NCBI GenBank assembly: GCA_050736615.1
Contig: JBOHWL010000189.1
Span: 1-42,829, forward strand
Origin: JBOHWJ01 sp050736615
GTDB taxonomy: Bacteria > Desulfobacterota > Binatia > Binatales > Binataceae
Reading direction: 5' to 3'
DNA length: 42,829 nt
Shown: in pieces, positions 40,093-42,829 of the stretch
Layout: every line of letters begins with the position of its first letter
How positions within the stretch are numbered: the stretch's first letter is position 1
Position numbers and translations under genes: made by a program
Notes under the pieces: model-generated
Told to the model about the DNA's origin: nothing
The model's input: the letters and a program-made list of their open reading frames with translations, nothing else
The model's database searches: none

Positions 40093-40825
40093 CTTCAGCC
40101 TCCCCGGAATGCGAACCCTGAACGGGCCGACGCGCCTTCTGAACCGGATGAACGTCCGCCGTCCTGCCCGGGCGCGGCAGGGCGACGCCGATCATGCAAT
40201 CGCGCGTGACGATCTCTGCAAGTTGGTCCTCGGTCCAATTCTCGGTGCCTTCGGGCCGTACAGGAAGGACCATGAAGCGGCATTTCTGGTTAGAATCTTC
40301 GACACGTACCTCCACCTCGGGAGGAAGTATCAAGCCGAACTCCGCGAGGACCTGACGTGGCCAGCGAACTAATCTGCGCCGATAGTTCGTCGTGCGGTAC
40401 CATTCGGGCGACATGCCGAGCAAGGGACGCGGATAGCACGAGCAGAGCGTGCAGACGATTACGTGATGCAGGGTTGGCGTATCTTCGAGTACGCGCAGAT
40501 TCATGTAATCACTCGGGGTGCCGAATCCCGTGGGTTCTGCCCAATCGACACCGATCTCCTTGCAAGCCTTGACGGCGTCCTCCATGACCCGCGCTTTGAA
40601 CGCCGGGTCGGTCCAGGCCTTGGCTACCAATCGAGAGCCTGCGGCCGGTCCGATCGACTCGGTCCACTCAGTGAACCTGCGATGATCCTCCGCGGTAAAA
40701 AGACCGTGCTCGATTGCAAGTTCTCGCACTGCAATCTCGAGCACCTCGAAGTCAGTTATTTCTTCCACCATCGGCGCCGCGGGATGCTCGACGCCGCCAT
40801 TTCCCGGCGTGTGGGCCTGGCTCAT
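40076..40825 (-). CDS. scnC: Thiocyanate hydrolase gamma subunit (cobalt-binding)
   Basis: A 249-residue protein of the nitrile hydratase alpha-like family, closely matching ScnC of T. thioparus from memory. The Co3+ site is VCTLCSC: Cys125, Cys128 and Cys130 (Cys128, 131 and 133 in T. thioparus numbering). The second and third are oxidised to sulfinic and sulfenic acids in the known enzyme. CTLCSC, rather than CSLCSC, indicates cobalt, not iron. Further matches are PMVEEITDFEVLE, GTPSDYMNLRVL, YPRPLLGMSPEWYR, and WTEDQLAEIVTRDCMIGVALP. The enzyme converts thiocyanate and water to carbonyl sulfide and ammonia. GGGAG lies 8 bases upstream. The gene order B-A-C is that of T. thioparus. Confidence 0.96.
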   Translation of the reverse strand: MSQAHTPGNGGVEHPAAPMVEEITDFEVLEIAVRELAIEHGLFTAEDHRRFTEWTESIGPAAGSRLVAKAWTDPAFKARVMEDAVKACKEIGVDWAEPTGFGTPSDYMNLRVLEDTPTLHHVIVCTLCSCYPRPLLGMSPEWYRTTNYRRRLVRWPRQVLAEFGLILPPEVEVRVEDSNQKCRFMVLPVRPEGTENWTEDQLAEIVTRDCMIGVALPRPGRTADVHPVQKARRPVQGSHSGEAEDERKE

Positions 40826-40857
40826 GTCGCTTGCTCCCTTTTCTTTTTCGATCGGAT

Positions 40858-41184
40858 TCAGTTATCGACGGGTTCGAGCCAGCGCTCCGGGGACTCGGTC
40901 TGAACCGTGTCGCTGTCGAATGGGTACTCAGGCCAAAGATCCTTCTGCCGGAACCGCACGATGTAATATTGCTCCAGCCGGCCATCCCGATTGAAAGCTT
41001 CGTCCTCGGGGATGACGTCCTGATATGTGCAAGCGGCGATGGTGCCCGCCATTCCGCGGACATACATCTGAGTGCGGGTGTAGAACAGGTTCGGCAGGTC
41101 CTTGACGCGAACACGGTCGCCAACCATAAAACGAGCCTTGCCGGCGGTATTGTCAGGTTTTTCCGGCGGTTTATTTTTTGGCAT
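40858..41184 (-). CDS. scnA: Thiocyanate hydrolase alpha subunit
   Basis: A 108-residue protein equal to the C-terminal SH3-like half of nitrile hydratase beta. The core RFMVGDRVRVKDLPNLFYTR, RGMAGTIAACTYQD and QKDLWPEYPFD, then SPERWLEPV, match ScnA of T. thioparus. ATG 41184 is preferred over the in-frame TTG 41205, because GGAGG lies 12 bases upstream and the family begins there. It overlaps the end of scnB by 14 bases, so translation is coupled. It forms the hexamer core with ScnB and ScnC. Confidence 0.93.
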   Translation of the reverse strand: MPKNKPPEKPDNTAGKARFMVGDRVRVKDLPNLFYTRTQMYVRGMAGTIAACTYQDVIPEDEAFNRDGRLEQYYIVRFRQKDLWPEYPFDSDTVQTESPERWLEPVDN

Positions 41185-41596
41185 AGCGAGCTTCCACCTC
41201 CGCAATCTTCTCCATCAGTTCGGTCAGCGAAATATGGTTTTTATCCACGAGCATTCGAGCCGCGGACAAAATCCAACGGCCGTAGTATGGGATGCCAAGA
41301 TAGAGCGTATAACCCAAGTCATTATCGGCTCGACGGCGTCTTTCCTCTGAGTTCCATATGCCTCTCCAGCCGAGAACCTCGCACGTCACATAAGTGTTGA
41401 GTTCCCATTGTTCCTCTTCCTTCTCCTCATACAGGGCGGGGGCGTCGAACTGGCCGCCGACATCGTGGGGCGGGTGCATGTAGGCCTTGTAGAGGGGGCT
41501 GTCAACCTCGTAATTCCAGTTTTGAGGCACATGAAGCGCCGGCTGTAGGGAGCCGATGAGTTCTTGCTGCTGACGAAGCTCATTTCGTGCTGGCAT
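41171..41596 (-). CDS. scnB: Thiocyanate hydrolase beta subunit
   Basis: A 141-residue protein, the N-terminal half of the nitrile hydratase beta architecture. Close match to T. thioparus ScnB: PPHDVGGQFDAPALY, EEKEEEQWELNTYVTCE, GWRGIWNSEERRRRADND, LYLGIPYYGRWILSAARMLVDK and SLTELMEKI. The RRRR (residues 86-89) contains the conserved Arg pair (Arg90/Arg91 in T. thioparus) that contacts the oxidised cysteines of the gamma subunit. Splitting nitrile hydratase beta into two genes, B then A, is diagnostic for thiocyanate hydrolase. It is the first gene of the cluster. Start ATG 41596. Confidence 0.95.
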   Translation of the reverse strand: MPARNELRQQQELIGSLQPALHVPQNWNYEVDSPLYKAYMHPPHDVGGQFDAPALYEEKEEEQWELNTYVTCEVLGWRGIWNSEERRRRADNDLGYTLYLGIPYYGRWILSAARMLVDKNHISLTELMEKIAEVEARYAKK

Positions 41597-41658
41597 TTTC
41601 TGTACATTCCCTTCTCTTGTTACATCGTCATCAACCGGGCTTTCTGCTTTAATGCTAG

Positions 41659-41664
41659 ATTATG
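41659..41664 (-). promoter_or_regulatory. Possible -10 box for the scn operon
   Basis: On the minus strand CATAAT lies about 60 bases before the scnB start. A weak TTGCGG lies 16 bases further upstream. The 125-base space between the divergent scnB and DUF2318 genes must hold promoters for both, but this assignment is weak. Confidence 0.25.
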
Positions 41665-41721
41665 TCGCTACCGTTCTGCCCCGCAAGGTGTCAGCCAGGC
41701 CTTTCCGTCTGAAATTCCCCC

Positions 41722-42219
41722 TTGAGCTTGCTTGACTGCCGGACTATTCGTGGCGATAAAAAGGGAGTGCGAATTTCCGCCTTCAACGCGCTGGCTGCGA
41801 TCGCGGCAGTAATCATTGCTGGCGCCGTTTTGGTAAACTGGGTTTCAGAGCCATCCTGCATCCCACTGAATGGTCTTCATACGCTACGTGTCGAGCTCGA
41901 TGAGCTTGTCCCAGGCAAAGTACGGGCCTTCTGTTACAGAGATCACGCGGGCGAACGCCTGCGCTTTTTGCTGGCGCGGGACTCAACTGGTAAAGTCCAC
42001 GCGGTCTTCGACGCGTGCCGCGACTGTTATAAATTTCATAAAGGCTACAATTACTCGCATGGCTACCTGATCTGCCAGTTTTGCGGCAATCGTTATCCGA
42101 TTAAAAACATCGCGGCGGGTGAGGCGTCTTGCGTACCAGTGCCACTCGCACACAGGATGACCAGCGGCCAGGTCACGATCAAAGTGGCTGATATCATGGC
42201 GGGACAGCGGCTCTTCTGA
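41722..42219 (+). CDS. DUF2318 domain membrane protein (FtrD/Fe-S-type)
   Basis: A protein of up to 165 residues. One N-terminal membrane helix (about 20-42) precedes a periplasmic DUF2318 domain. The domain has the CRDC pair (Cys99/Cys102) and CQFCGNRYP (Cys118/Cys121), with the joining YNYSHGYLIC segment. DUF2318 proteins are linked to ferrous iron or copper handling in some FTR1-type uptake systems and may bind Fe-S or metal. The start is unclear: TTG 41722 and GTG 41767 both have poor ribosome sites. It is divergent from scnB. It lies before a small membrane protein and a secreted protein, suggesting a metal- or redox-related unit. Confidence 0.8.
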   Translation: MSLLDCRTIRGDKKGVRISAFNALAAIAAVIIAGAVLVNWVSEPSCIPLNGLHTLRVELDELVPGKVRAFCYRDHAGERLRFLLARDSTGKVHAVFDACRDCYKFHKGYNYSHGYLICQFCGNRYPIKNIAAGEASCVPVPLAHRMTSGQVTIKVADIMAGQRLF

Positions 42220-42260
42220 ACTGGCGACGCGAATGGACGGCGGCGATCGCCGGAGCGCTG

Positions 42261-42524
42261 ATGGCGGCGCTCCTGTTGGGCGGATTGCCGATCCTCTCGG
42301 GGGTGGTGATGGAAAGAACCCAGAGTGGACCCGCTTTCACGCTGAATATTTGTCATCCACTTCCCGGCTTGAATCACGGCTCGGTTTCCACGGTACCGCT
42401 CGCCAGTGCTCCGCGGCTTGTTCATGATCTTTTGCAAGGTGGCCCCGCGCTCGAGCCGAGGCCCGCGCGCGCGCTTCGTGCCAGCGAAGCGCCTGATCCA
42501 CCACCGCCCAAAGCGCGGAACTAG
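42261..42524 (+). CDS. Small hydrophobic-N-terminus protein
   Basis: An 87-residue product that begins MAALLLGGLPILSGVVMER, a likely signal anchor, then a short NICHPLPGLNHGS segment and a Pro/Arg-rich tail. ATG 42261 has GGAG 5 bases upstream, and the reading frame opens 41 bases after the DUF2318 stop on the same strand. No family is recognised. It may act with the DUF2318 protein and the secreted protein downstream. The coding assignment is plausible but not secure. Confidence 0.45.
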   Translation: MAALLLGGLPILSGVVMERTQSGPAFTLNICHPLPGLNHGSVSTVPLASAPRLVHDLLQGGPALEPRPARALRASEAPDPPPPKARN

Positions 42525-42631
42525 GCGGCGCATTTCATAACATCCGGGCGTTAACAACAAGCCATACACGCGGTTAAGCCGCGTCGCGGCGCTATATCAC
42601 AGTGGCCACTTTTGCCTCTGACGGAGCAATC

Positions 42632-42829
42632 ATGCGGCGGTTTTGTCCTGTCATTCTTGTCACTATTCTGCTGGTGCCTGGCGCGACAGTTTGGGCGCAT
42701 GGCACCGTTGGCGATTACACGTTTCTTGAGCCTCTGATCGCCGACGATGCCAATCCCAAAAACGAGTTCGATATACTCAAACCATTCTGGATCCGTACCG
42801 CGTCGGGCCGCCAATTCTCACTGGGATTT
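42632..42829 (+). CDS. Secreted protein, 3' end beyond the window
   Basis: The first 66 codons of an exported protein. It starts MRRFCPVILVTILLVPGATVWAHG, a signal peptide cut near AHG. It continues with GTVGDYTFLEPLIADDANP and NEFDILKPFWIRTASGRQFSLGF, reading open to the window end. ATG 42632 has ACGGAG 5 bases upstream. The beginning looks like an outer-membrane or periplasmic protein. It follows the small hydrophobic protein by 107 bases. The family cannot be named from this fragment. Confidence 0.6.
   Translation, partial: MRRFCPVILVTILLVPGATVWAHGTVGDYTFLEPLIADDANPKNEFDILKPFWIRTASGRQFSLGF

Noticed and set aside
42650..42660. TGTCATTC resembling a repeat end near the window end
   Set aside because: It lies within the signal-peptide codons of the secreted protein and lacks any other element sequence.
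1..42829. tRNA, rRNA or CRISPR loci
   Set aside because: No cloverleaf-type arms with a GGTTCGAATCC-like loop, no rRNA stretches and no regularly spaced direct repeats were found by reading.

Overview
The window is high-GC bacterial chromosome (roughly 60% G+C by eye), gene dense, with no rRNA, tRNA, CRISPR array or complete transposon that I could find. Several genes look like a metabolically versatile aerobic soil or freshwater bacterium: luciferase-like flavin oxidoreductases, acyl-CoA dehydrogenase-type enzymes, ring-cleavage dioxygenases and a mycobacterial-type two-domain NAD synthase. The mix does not fit one well-known genus. A poorly cultured lineage of the Binatota/Desulfobacterota or actinobacterial type is possible, but this is inference only.

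Layout. 50-2415: a VOC epimerase-like gene, a hypothetical gene and two tandem paralogous six-cysteine lipoproteins. 2691-11163: an aromatic-degradation region with LigA/LigB extradiol dioxygenase, an HpaB-type hydroxylase, a luciferase-like oxidoreductase and an HsaA-type hydroxylase. A lone Flp pilin, a DOPA-dioxygenase-like gene, a DUF1614 membrane protein and a BphC-type extradiol dioxygenase follow. 11183-22929: a long minus-strand block of pth, hisC, cutA, a DUF2064 glycosyltransferase-like gene, a large AsmA-like protein, typA, a secreted protein, an ethylmalonyl-CoA-mutase-like protein and an ArsA-like ATPase. 23495-31638: a zinc-ribbon protein, nadE, a sigma-54 activator divergent from a degenerate receiver protein, a second luciferase-like oxidoreductase, a malyl-CoA-lyase-like gene, a decayed trmO-like remnant and a nucleotidyltransferase. 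31809-38131: glgX, a small membrane protein, an acyl-CoA dehydrogenase with an MBL-fold hydrolase, a molybdopterin-fold periplasmic protein and a 3-hydroxyisobutyrate-dehydrogenase-like gene.

38182-41596 is the most clearly assigned specialised system: thiocyanate hydrolase scnB-scnA-scnC, then a nitrile-hydratase-activator-like gene, and a NiCoT-family transporter that probably supplies cobalt. Divergent from it are a DUF2318 protein, a small membrane protein and a secreted protein cut by the window end.

The intergenic spaces carry a family of short, non-coding, inverted-repeat-ended elements (MITE/REP-like). They share ends resembling GGGAACCTCTGCACAAG and TGTCATTC, plus an 18-bp internal motif, AACGCASCTCGCRGACTC, found six times here. 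One such piece lies between two copies of the 5' end of the HpaB-type gene. Functionally, the window joins aromatic ring hydroxylation and cleavage, C4/C5 acyl-CoA rearrangement (mutase, lyase and epimerase of an ethylmalonyl-CoA-like scheme) and thiocyanate detoxification or nitrogen acquisition.
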